64,000 nucleotides of DNA from Sympetrum striolatum (Eukaryota > Arthropoda > Insecta > Odonata > Libellulidae). Below are positions 13,641 to 24,290 of this stretch, one piece after another. The notes under the pieces are model-generated. The model was not told the origin of the DNA, searched no databases, and was given only the letters and a program-made list of their open reading frames with translations. Within the stretch, counting starts at the first letter, position 1; each line of letters begins with the position of its first letter. Position numbers and translations under genes: made by a program. The DNA lies in the NCBI GenBank assembly GCA_947579665.1, contig OX388349.1, forward strand, positions 21,236,459 through 21,300,458, read 5' to 3'.

Positions 13641-15302
13641 AGCTGTCTTAGGCGCCGGGAGGTAAGGAGTGGCGAAGAGGAAGGAAAATAATGAGGACTA
13701 TTCCCCTTATAAGCGGGATGGAGAGATGGAAATAGCTACGGAAGGATAGGAAGAAGATTGAGGGATTTAAGTGACTGTCGGGATGATGGGGTCTAAGTTA
13801 GAAGGATGAAGATGTCTTTGAAAGAAGAAACCCTGAAAAATAAATCTGAATTTTATCTTCAAACCAGTCTGTCTCTTACTATTTATAATTGAAACGTAAA
13901 GAATATAAATAATGACTAACATAATATCGATAACTAACGAATAAATAGGGATTTTATATTTTTATTTTAGGTTCCACATCTCTAATATTACAAAGAACGT
14001 AAACACGTATTAATAACCACCTGAAGAAGAATTATCGAAGATTTTTCATTGCAAGTATACCAAATATCTTTGGAATAAATAAACAAGTATGAATTACATT
14101 CGCAAAATCAAACAATAATTTTCATGCTTATTTTTCATAAGAAGTTTTCATATTTACTATATGAATTAATCACAGAATAGCACAATAATGAACGTAGTAC
14201 ATACATATTACTTTACATATTTATTACATACACTCATTTTCATCGTTGTTTTTAGTTCTTTTATTGAAGTCACGTTCCTGACACTATCAGTTTCTTAATA
14301 TTCCTCTGTCTTTAACCCTTCTAAATTTTAAGTTCAACTATATGTAGGTTTCATAGGTTTGTCACGCCTTTCTAACCTTTTTTCTAAGAGGTTAGATTTT
14401 TTTAAACTTCAAAATATTTTATTGTTTGCATTTATTTAGTCCTATCCCTAAAATCTCTTTTATGAAATATTGAATTAAATGGAATTAAATGCAAGATTAA
14501 ACTTTGTTCAATATCCCTCTTCAATAAAGTAGTTCTTATTATTATTAACTTATCGGGACAAATTGAAGAAAAATCACTATTACACCATCATGTATACAAC
14601 TGTGAAAATGAACGGAACGAAACATATCAACCGATATCTGGTGGAAACTCTCCTTATTTTAATCAAACATATACAGCAATATTTGACGAATTCCAAAATA
14701 TAAGTGGAAAATTAATTTTGAAGAATTTGTCAACTTTTTCTGTAAAATTTGTATTAAATTATGAAGATGGAATCAGTCTACGCATGTATGCCCAAAACTG
14801 ATTTTTTTCGAGTCCTAAATAAGACGAAAAATGTCAATGACCCTCATCTGCCATTCTAATTAATATGACCGCGGAGCAATATTTTCAAAATTCCAACTAA
14901 TCGAACCCTTCCAATTGAGATAACATCATTACTTGTATAGATAGAGCAGAAACGACACGCCCACCCATCTTGACATTTGCGCAATTTGCTGCGAATTCGA
15001 GAACCTGCCGATTTTTGTTGCTCCACTCGTTGGGCGAACAATGCGATATGGACAGAAAAACACAAACACGAAGTTTGCTAAGTAGCGCCCTCATTAATTA
15101 GAGAGCCAAGTCATCGAATCTTTTCTCAAACTCTTCCCTTCCTCATAAAATGATGACTCCAAACAAAAGCTGTCCGTAATTAGTCAAAAAAACTATTCGT
15201 TTGGGTGGAAACAAAAGACACCGGTACGTAATTATCCGTGACTTCTCTCCGTGTATTTGCTAGTATTTAATTACTGACGTGGTCCTTTCATATTTACCCA
15301 CA

Positions 15303-15560
15303 CAGGAGACAAACGCGAGGACTGGGAGATAAAATTAACGGAGATGGAGATAAAGAGAAGAGCGGGTGAAGAAGGGAAGGAAGATTAAAAATATAGGCTA
15401 ATGAGAAGAGAAAGGCGAGGGATAGAAACGAGATGAGGATAAAGAATGGGAAGAGAATAGAGCAGGAATGCAAGGTCAAGTTGGGAGAAGGATATAAGTA
15501 GAAAGGAGTAGAAGAGATAGAATTAGAATGGTGGTGAGGAAAGGAAGGGCTGAAGAGAAC
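15303..15560 (+). repeat. purine-rich tract (about 250 bp)
   Basis: The + strand is overwhelmingly A and G, made of irregular GGAGA, GAAGAG and AAGGA units without a fixed period. Such tracts can adopt triplex structure. No repeat unit or protein is visible. Confidence 0.6.
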
Positions 15561-17108
15561 GTGTTTGTTTTGAGCCAATGCCTCATTAAGAGTCGGCAAA
15601 ATTGAGTTCAATTAACAGCGAGACAAATAAAGCCTCCGCTTCTCTTCCACATCGGATTTATTAAGCCTATTTTAACGCGAGATGTCTAATTTCGGAGCGG
15701 CGCAGTTGGTGGGGGGAGAAAGGGGTTGGAACATGGATACTGGATGGAAATAATGGTCTCGTTTCATTAGAAATGGCGTAGGTGAGACGGGGTTACGTAA
15801 CGCCTTCCTCGGTTGACCTAATGAATCTTCGTGTATAACTGGTTGAGGATGCGGTTTGAGACGGGGCAGGAGGAAGGTCCATCGTTGATGCTAAACCAAT
15901 TTCAATATGGTCCAGGGTACATTCAATCAATTCAGATGGCTAATGATTTGCCTTGGTCGTTATAAACGGAAGATCAACTTCACAGTAAATTAAGGCACAC
16001 CCTGAACATATGAATCAGGGTCACCGAAACTGTAACTCACTGAAATACCTGCAGTAACAATATTTTAGATTAGGAAGTCGCACCACACGGTTTCACAGCT
16101 AAATACATAAATTATTAAATACTTTCATTTTTAATCTACACCTATCAACTACACTTCGGAGGTTAAATAAACATTTTTGTTTGATTTCCGGTTTAATTTA
16201 GGGCGCGTGAAACTTTCAATTTCTAGAAAATGGAAGAAAATCTTCGTAAGACGGATTTCTTCTTGGTAGAGAGTCGTACTAACATGAATCATGGGGTATG
16301 GATAGCTAAAGGTATTAATGTTTTGTACGAATGCCCATTTTGGTGCTGCTTCAAACTAACCTACGACTATAAAGGAATTTTAGAAACAATGTAGTCTTTA
16401 TAAATGTAAAAACCTAAGTTGTTGCTTTCGACCGCAAGATTAAAAAAAACTCTCGCAAAAACATTTTCACCGAGAATCGTAGCTGTTAGAGTTAAATTGT
16501 ACTTTTTTATGCTGACAGCGGCTAAAATACGGAAAATGGCGTTTAAATTGTGAACCATAAAAGCCATCCCTCCATTAGAACCATAATCAATTCCGCTTAC
16601 GCGAACTATTTTAATTGAAATTTAAATAAATCACTTATGAATATGATTGGTGAAACAGAATGAATCAAGAAGCTAGTAAATGATAAGGAATATTTTTAAC
16701 AGAATACAAAAATATAGTATATAATTGAATAATATGAATGAAGAAGAAGCTAATATTAGTGCATCTAGAAAGAATCAAGCAACAATTTCTCATAGTATAT
16801 ATTTCGAGTTAACTCATATAACCGCTACCTTCCTGCTTCGAAAGTAAGTCCCCTTGTGTCGCAACTATGATTCCTTTTCTTCTACAACCCTCACTGCGAC
16901 ATTGAACGCCACAGTTCGGAAAGTAAAGGATTTCCCAAAAGTTCGCTCCCGATACTCCTTCCTCCATCGCAACCATTGACCAAGTGTCATCTCCCGACTC
17001 CTATCAGCAATCTCTTCAGGTTTCATCACACAAACTAACATCCTAAGCTATTTCATCCCAGATCACTATCCTCCCTTTCCAATCCATTTTCTCGGGGCGA
17101 AAACACTT

Positions 17109-17130
17109 CCCCATCCCACCCTCATATCCC
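17109..17130 (-). other. G-quadruplex motif
   Basis: The + strand shows four C-runs of at least three, separated by 2, 1 and 6 bases, so the minus strand fits the canonical G3+N1-7 pattern. More C-runs follow to 17,153 and could extend it. It sits inside a pyrimidine-rich tract. Confidence 0.6.
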
Positions 17131-19648
17131 TATCCACTCCCACCCCCTCCCCCATATAAAACTTCTCCCGAAAATAATCGAATATCTGCTCATCCTCTTT
17201 GGTGGCATCTTCATCGACACCGCCTCTTTCACTGGAGAAATTTCTCATCTCTTTATCGCTCGGCCTCATTCTTGTCTCCGATACGATCTCTCCTGTCGTG
17301 TCCTTTCCTAAGTCATCCGATTCCCCGAGGGTTGTTTTTTCCCTTCGGCTTATTTCGAACGAGGATGCTCCTCATGGCAGATTCCACGGATAGATCGCTA
17401 CTCCTCTTTTCAGTGCCCTATCGCCGGGATTCCATGTCACGGTACGCAATTGCCTCTCGTGCCAGAACGTTCCAAGTACTAACACGATTGTTTTCTTAAG
17501 AGCGAAATTTATTTCGGATTTTCTTTTGATTGAACGCCTGATTTCATACAGCTTCAATGATATCATGTGCTCATTGGCAATATTTGTATTCCGTGGATCA
17601 ATAATTTAGGATAACACACATAACATAAAATTGAATATTGAAATTAATACACAAAAGCATTGTTTTGGGTAGTAGGCATGTTTATAATGAATAAGATTAA
17701 CTAAAGACAGGAGGGAGAGCGCAACCAATTATCAAGGTAATAAAATCAATAAATTTGGATATGTTTGAAAATGTTTTTAAAAAGTTTAAGGAAATTAATT
17801 TCATTCCGAGGAAAAAATGCAAGGAAGTTCGGAGAAAAACCAGGAAAATATTAACTCTTGCTATACCTTAAATTTTAAACTATCTAAAATTTATAATTCA
17901 AACGCGATTTATTTATATTTATTTTAATTTTCACTCTCTAAAGGTCAGCAAATCTAATACTTCCATTCTTCCTAGACATATTGAGACGGTTAACAAAAAT
18001 AGGGTTATTACAAAAATGTAATTCTTTCACCTTTTGAAATTGAAAAGAACTCTGCATAGTAAGTAGGAGCAAACACTATTTTCCCTTTGATTTGAAACAT
18101 GAAACTAATCTGGTATGAAACATCGATTTTTAAAAGTTACCCTGGACTATAACTACCTTGTAACGTAATTGATGTCAAGTGACTAAATTAAGAGACTAAA
18201 TAAATTAAGATACGAGCTTCGCACGGTGGTGGATCGAAAAAAATAAGAGACACATTAAGTGGGTTTGAAAAAGTTAAGATGTTCTCAGGGAAATTATAGA
18301 TGGAAGAATACCAAAAATCATAGTGACTAAAAGGCTAAAATGTTAGGATGAATTTTTCAGTAATGCAACAAAGACCCGAAATAGTTTTATTGAGTTTCAG
18401 AGGAATAAATCGTGTCCTACCGAAGTTCTAATGCTGATGGAAATAGAAGCAACCAAAAGAAGAAAGAGTGCATACCTGTTTGGTGATCTTGTTTCTACGA
18501 AAGCCATCTCCGAGTTATCCAATTTACAGTAAATCTCCGGAGATTCCTCTTTTCAAGAAAAACAGTTATTTCGGATTCAAAATACATCTTATCTCGCAAG
18601 CTCTCATAAAACTCGATGAAGAATGTTTTGTAAAATTGGATTTCGGTTTTTCTTCGGGCTAAAAATTCCAAGCCGGAATCAAAGGAAAGCGTGGAATTCA
18701 GGGGACGAGTTTTACGATCAAACTGGAAAATGAAGTTCCCCTAAGAAAATGTGGCTTATCCTGAAACATTTAATGACACCGGAAATTAAAAGCGATTCCT
18801 TATTATGGGTAAACTGCATGAACTTGATTTCACTCCAGATTTATGAGCGGGCGGATGACTGAAGTTTTGGATTCTCTTTTGGAATGAAACGCTACGTACT
18901 CTGAAATGCTATTCACGGAAAGAATTGAAAACTTACAAATTCATGGCTTCTTCCTTTCTCTTGTTTCCATACTTCCAAGAAATGTTTTGAGAGTACATAA
19001 ATCGGTATAATTTACTATGTAATATTAAGACGAATAATGGTATCAAATGCATTGATCGAACTCTAAATTTACTCCTCCATTTACGACAAATTAATTACTT
19101 AGAGTAGTACTTTACACTAAGAGAAAAAGTTAAACTGCTCATTTCGAAACAGTAATTCCTTACGGTACAAAAAATTCAGCTAATGAGACATGAAAATTCT
19201 AATTTATATAACGGCTATTTACTTTCAGAAAATTTTCATTTAAGGATTGTTAATTAAAACAGCAAATCAAAGGAACGACGTGGGTTTTCATAATTGTATT
19301 TCCATTCCGAATACGGACTTTCTCAAGTTTAATGAATTTATTCCTTAAATGTATAAAAATACGGCTGCACTTTTTCTATAATAAGTGGATTAGGATTAAT
19401 AATTCCGAGTTTCTTAAGGTGTGCTAAATAAATTTAAGTTATTCATGCAATAATTACGTCACGTTTATCTGTTTGTGACTGAAATTTCTCCTCCTCCGTC
19501 TAGTACATTCCTGGTTGGTTCCTACTTACTTTTCCTTTTAATCCATTACATTCATACGTCCCAAACTTTTGCGACGCCTTTTTTAGAGTAGCATTTTTCT
19601 AGTTGAGCATCTATGAATTAAGGTAACAGTCAGATCCTAAAGATTTCT

Positions 19649-19905
19649 ACCTACACAATATCATTAGACACGTACACATAGTATGCTATACCTAATACAC
19701 CTTTCAAATTCAATATCATAGAATGTCATTCAATTCATAACTCACTCCGCACTCCTAAGATCTGCAGGATTGCCACCTAAACAATACCATTACACTCACA
19801 CACATAATACAAATACCTAATACACCTTCCAAATACAAAACCGAAATTTAGATATTCAAAATCGATATTCCTAAATTCAAAACTCATTCACAATCCCCGC
19901 ACACC
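19649..19905. repeat. diverged tandem duplication, period about 125 bp
   Basis: Anchors: ACCTACACAATA at 19,649 pairs with ACCTAAACAATA at 19,775 (126 bp), and CCTAATACACCTT at 19,691 pairs with the same at 19,816 (125 bp). CACTCCGCACTCC near 19,745 also resembles CAATCCCCGCACACC near 19,890, with an indel. The sequence is C/A-rich on + and non-coding. Confidence 0.6.
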
Positions 19906-22155
19906 TGTGTCGTCATCGCAACTCGCGTTCTCTCCAGATATTGGCAACCGTGGCGCTCATCCTTACAAAAACCACCCCACCGTCATTTTCCGCCCCACTA
20001 AGGGCGATCTCCTGATTCGGTCGCCGCGATAATATCTCCTCCCCACTGACATTTCAACCCCCACCCTCCTCCTTTCATTTCCTGCCAATCCTATCCCCCC
20101 CCTAAACCCAACGGGTTTACCAAAATGTCATCTCCACGCAGACTACCCATCCCATTCGGGGGCACTATCTTATTATTACCATCAGGGAGGAGCGATTCAA
20201 TTATCGGTAAACGCCTTGATTATTCGGAGAGGTCAGCCACGGAATACATACAAAGCCCCGCGCGTCTTACGTCGGAGATGCGCTTTTGAGGAGTCCGATA
20301 TGTGCAGGTGCGCAGCCATCCGGCGTCTAATGAGACGGAGGCTGAAATGGACGTAATGGGGGATGGAAAATCGCCGAAAAAATACAATCGAAAATGAATT
20401 GAGAAACAGCGGTGCCTTTGAACTAAGACTGCTGGAAAACAAAGGAAATGAACAAGAGAATGCTTTGATGAAGTGAAATGAACGAAGGCTGGGAACGTGA
20501 TGGAAGTAATGAAGATACTAATCCATTTTAGATGGAACTTTCACAAGTAGTAGATCTAAGAGGGCAAGCTTTACTTGCATGTTTTTTTGTGCTTGACGTA
20601 CATTATAATTTTCAAAATACTTGTACAAAATGTAAAATTTGTTTGATTTCAGTTCTCGGAAAATGATAAAATTTGCTACAATAAACTGGTGGAACCAGGA
20701 GGACTTTACCACAGTATAGGACGTAGAATTTAGTTTTTCCTCTTGAATTAATATCCAATGAAAAATCAATGCTTTACAAATAAACTGGTGGGATTCTTAA
20801 GCAGGAATTCTCTCATGCATTCCTTTTTATTAATTCCATGACAAGCACATCAATTATATGTATGATACGTTTACATTACGAGGAATGCTAAAGAATATTC
20901 TACTCATGTAATTACAAACTAGAATGTATTCTTTAAATTCTTACCATACTATCAGTCTACCTGAACCATGGAAATTGAGTCTTAACAATTCTATGAATAT
21001 CCCAAAGTAAACACAGGTGGCATGCTATTTTAAGTTATGTCACATAGTTGCGCTAACTTCATTGAGCAATAGAGATTTTCATAATCTCATAAAAACCTGG
21101 TCTATGGAATTATATAAATAAATATATCAAAATACATCTTTTTCAAAAGCAAAATAATTTAGTGATTTATTATAGCACTATAGAAAAATAATTATGCAAT
21201 CTCCAGTAGTATATAGAAATAAGTTTAAAATACAATCAAGGGTAACATAATCTTTCCAGAATCTTCTTACATCTCTCTATACATACTTGAAAATTAATTT
21301 TCAATAAATTGTACGATTTATATAACAGGTTGTCCACGGCATAAAGGTCACTTATAAGTACTCAGGAAATGATTCAACCAACCTAGCCAACACTTATCAA
21401 TCGCCACAAGAAATTAACCTCCTGTGAATACGCATATATCGCCATTAATCGCAGTTGGATTTGCATTAAGAGTTCTCCATTCATCTAAATTCTTACCGCA
21501 TTCAATACCACTGCCTCCCGCAGAATTCAATTCATTCCGTGGAAGTCATTTCGGGCCCAGCGGAAATAAAACTGAAGCCCGAGTATATACCCACAGCATT
21601 CCGCCTATTCCGAGATAGGTAACTCGGATGCTGGAATTTTCCGATATCAGCAAATAAGAGAAAATAAATGCAGCCGCGTAGACGGCGCTTCGGAGAAAAT
21701 ATTTATCCGACTTAACGTCGGGCGCTCCTTAATATCTCGGAACAGCGATTCGATACATCCACTCGCTTAAACTTCCCGCGGGACATGGACGCACATATTT
21801 CACTCTTATTCCTTCGGAGGAATACGTAACGGATTAAAAAAGGCACTCACATGTAAAGCGTAGGTGTGATCATTGGAAAAAAATGCAGGAGGATATCAAA
21901 GAAAACTTGCACAACGATATTATCTCCAGATGAGAAGACGCACCGTATACTCGAGTATAAGCCGATACGATTATAAGCTGAGGTATTACTTTATTATACT
22001 TATAATTTTATTACGAAAACTGGGAAAACTAATTGACCTAGCCTAGTATAAGCCTAGGATGTGAAAATCAATCATGATTTTTTTTCAATCCGACAACTCC
22101 CGACGGACGACACGCGACTGCGGAAAAATTAACAAATAATCGTAAATTGGGCAAG
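19906..22155. other. non-coding stretch
   Basis: A GC-richer portion at about 19,910-20,450 is followed by AT-rich DNA and a second GC-richer block at about 21,430-21,800. Nothing recognisable was found. Confidence 0.55.
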
Positions 22156-22206
22156 TAATAATAATAATAATAATAGCAATTTATTTAGGGCGAGAATGAG
22201 ACTACA
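22156..22206 (-). mobile_element. LINE-type 3' end (copy B1) with (TTA)n tail
   Basis: On the minus strand it reads TAGTCTCATTCTCGCCC, then TAAATAAATTG, then (TTA)n (22,156-22,175 on + as TAA units). This matches copy B2 at 22,654-22,727, with a decayed stem-loop. The two copies point away from each other. Confidence 0.6.
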
Positions 22207-22653
22207 AAGATTCATCTTATGTTTATTTTCTCTTGTAGTCTTTTAACAGTTTCCTATAAACTATGTTTTTGATTATTTTCAGTGTACTATACCTTTTAAT
22301 GTTTCATTTGTATGTTTTTCTTAATTTAATTTCATTTTCTTCATTTCTTTGAGATTTATCTCCCGTTGTTCAACGTTTATTTTAATTCATCTATAATAAA
22401 TGTCAGTTTAGTGAAGTGGATTTATTTTATCTGACTGTTTTTAGTGGCAGTGATATTTTTCCCCCTTTCTTTTGTACAATTTCTAGATTTTTAGGTTTCG
22501 CAGGTTTTTCACACTCCCCTTCTTGTGAGTGTTTTCCTGCAGTGGATTTTTTTTCTGAGCCCTCAGCTTAGGTTTTTTCCATCCACATATTACTTTTCTT
22601 CGTGTAATTTTGCAAACTAGTATCTCTTTCTTTCTGTTTCGCATATGACGATG
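22207..22653. other. T-rich spacer between two oppositely oriented LINE ends
   Basis: This is T-rich on +, with no coding frame. It may contain upstream, 5' parts of one or both truncated LINE copies, but no internal homology could be followed by eye. Confidence 0.45.
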
Positions 22654-22706
22654 GGTTAGGTGTAAGAAGAGACTTCCTAGTCTCAATCTCGCCCGAATAA
22701 AGGGCA
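22654..22706 (+). mobile_element. LINE-type 3' end (copy B2)
   Basis: Order: GGTTAGGTGTAAGAA; a stem-loop GAGACT, TCCT, AGTCTC (22,669-22,684); AATCTCGCCC; AATAAA at 22,696-22,701; GGGCATTTATTATT. The stem sequence differs from copy A (AGGCCC/GGGCCT), yet both halves changed together so that pairing is kept. The tail continues as (TTA)n and abuts SINE B on the opposite strand. Confidence 0.65.
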
Positions 22707-22727
22707 TTTATTATTATTATTATTTTA
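22707..22727. repeat. (TTA)n microsatellite
   Basis: A short TTA/ATT run joining the tail of LINE copy B2 (+) to the (TAA)n tail of SINE B (minus). Confidence 0.8.
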
Positions 22728-23018
22728 CAACCATCCCATGCTAGATACGAAAGAAAGAGATGGATTGGAAAAGTACACAGAGGAATACTGCATTGCGGAT
22801 TTATAAAAACCTAAGCTAAGATCTTAGGAAAACATTTACGCTGCAAGAAAACACCATCAAGAAGGGGGGATTAAAAACCTTCGAAAGTGAGGATTCTAAA
22901 ATTAAATTATAATTTACGCGATGGAAATAAAGGAGAAAAAGTCTGCCGTAGCCGGGGATCAAACCCGGGTCTCCCAATTGCCGGTCGGTTGCTCTAACCA
23001 CTAAGCTACCACGGCAGC
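22728..23018 (-). mobile_element. tRNA-like SINE head and body (SINE B), tRNA-Ala-like
   Basis: On the minus strand 22,945-23,015 folds into a nearly complete cloverleaf. The acceptor GCCGTGG/CTACGGC has 7 bp with one G-U, and the D-stem GCTT/GAGC has 4 bp. The anticodon stem keeps 4 of 5 pairs around loop CCGGCAA, with GGC (Ala) at 22,980-22,982. A variable region AGAC and a perfect 5-bp T-stem CCGGG/CCCGG with loop TTTGATC follow. Position 33 is C instead of the near-invariant T. A T5 run (22,936-22,940 on + as A) follows the 3' end and could stop pol III. About 210 bp of body then leads to (TAA)n. A related but decayed head lies at 54,197-54,262, so a SINE is more likely than a true tRNA gene. 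A lone tRNA pseudogene is the alternative. Confidence 0.6.
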
Positions 23019-23942
23019 ATTTCATTCATTTCCAAAGGCTATAATGGAGAAGAATGGTGGTGAAAAAAAATTAAAAAAATAAAAAAATAAAAAATAAACA
23101 TGTGTTTCATGTGTAGCTTCTTCACCTTTGTTCAATTAAATTATAGTCAACGGTAGACATTTTCCACTGGAGAACAGGTAAGTTGTACCCTCACTCGAGT
23201 ACACGCCTTCTTCAGTATAAAAATGCGCTGAAAAACTCGGCTTACGCATGAGTATATACGGTACGTTTTTACAATAAACTTTGAGGTAGGGAGATGAACG
23301 GAATTCCAGCGGGAATTATTGGATTCCGAGATAACAAAATTTATCGCTTTCGATAAAGCAATCGAGGAAATGTTACGGGATCGAGACCGCAGCGCCTAAT
23401 CGGAAGTTTTTCGTATTTATTTTGAGATTATAGCGATCTTTTTCACTCAACGGGATACCGGGAATTTATTTCGCTAAATTCCACCGTGAAATTCCGTAAA
23501 GTTAGTATATTTAATGTTTCCCCTGAATTATACTGAAGAATTTCCGACCTCATGTACAATGGGTTACGGAAACTAGTAATTTAAATTATGTCGATTAATC
23601 ATTAATTACGGTATTGCTACTTAGCTAATCCTAAATTAAATTTGTTAATAACTGTCATGAAATTAAGGTCATTAAAACAGGTCAATTTAAGAGAAACTAA
23701 TTTATTTAATGGCAAAAATAAGGTATATTATGAATATTGTTGGTTAATTAACAATGTGATTACTTTTATAAATTGTTCCCTCAATTATTCAAATCCATCA
23801 ATGCCAATATTCCATTAAGTTGGTAAAACCGGCCATTTCCGTGATTTTACAAACAACGATACTTAAGGTAATTGAAAATGCTCATTTAAAAGTATTCTGA
23901 AAGTGATTTAAAGAACTACAGAAATTTGCAGCTGCCAATGCC
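23019..23942. other. AT-rich non-coding stretch
   Basis: It includes an A-rich low-complexity run at about 23,067-23,100 and abundant TTAATTAA-like text at 23,580-23,780. No gene is seen. Confidence 0.55.
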
Positions 23943-24290
23943 GGCTTTTTCTACTTTCAAATATTTCCTTATATTTTCCTATTGGTAAACAAAGTCAATA
24001 GAGTAGAAATAGTAAAATAGGTATAGATTCTCCTTCATTTTCATCACGTTTAATCAACATCATTTCCTACGTACCCAAGCGTTATTGAGAAAAAAGCGGA
24101 TTACCAACTCAATCAAAAGAGGGCTTTTTCTACTATCACAAATAACCTACACTTTCTCATATTAGTACACAAAGTGGAGTAAAATTTAGGTACATGATTC
24201 CACTTCATTGTAACCGCACGTTTAATCAATTTCGACTAGTAAGTATGCAAGCATTCCCGAGATTAAACCGGGATACTAACTCCTAAAGCA
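23943..24290. repeat. diverged tandem duplication, period about 172-179 bp
   Basis: GGCTTTTTCTACT starts both copies (23,943 and 24,122). ACGTTTAATCA recurs at 24,046 and 24,218. In between, TTGGTAAACAAAGT resembles TTAGTACACAAAGT, and CTTCATTTTCATC resembles CTTCATTGTAACC. The changing offset shows several indels. It is non-coding. Confidence 0.6.

Larger units (their letters stand above)
13641..19648. other. non-coding stretch with skewed tracts
   Basis: It holds purine-rich runs (13,660-13,850 and 15,303-15,560), a pyrimidine-rich run (about 17,050-17,380) and long AT-rich sequence. Reading frames in the skewed tracts (for example minus-strand 15,294-15,611) are S/P/F/L-rich artefacts of pyrimidine composition. 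No gene is supported. Confidence 0.55.

Noticed and set aside
15294..15611. 105-codon minus-strand frame
   Set aside because: It lies opposite a pure purine tract, and its S/F/P/L-only composition is an artefact.
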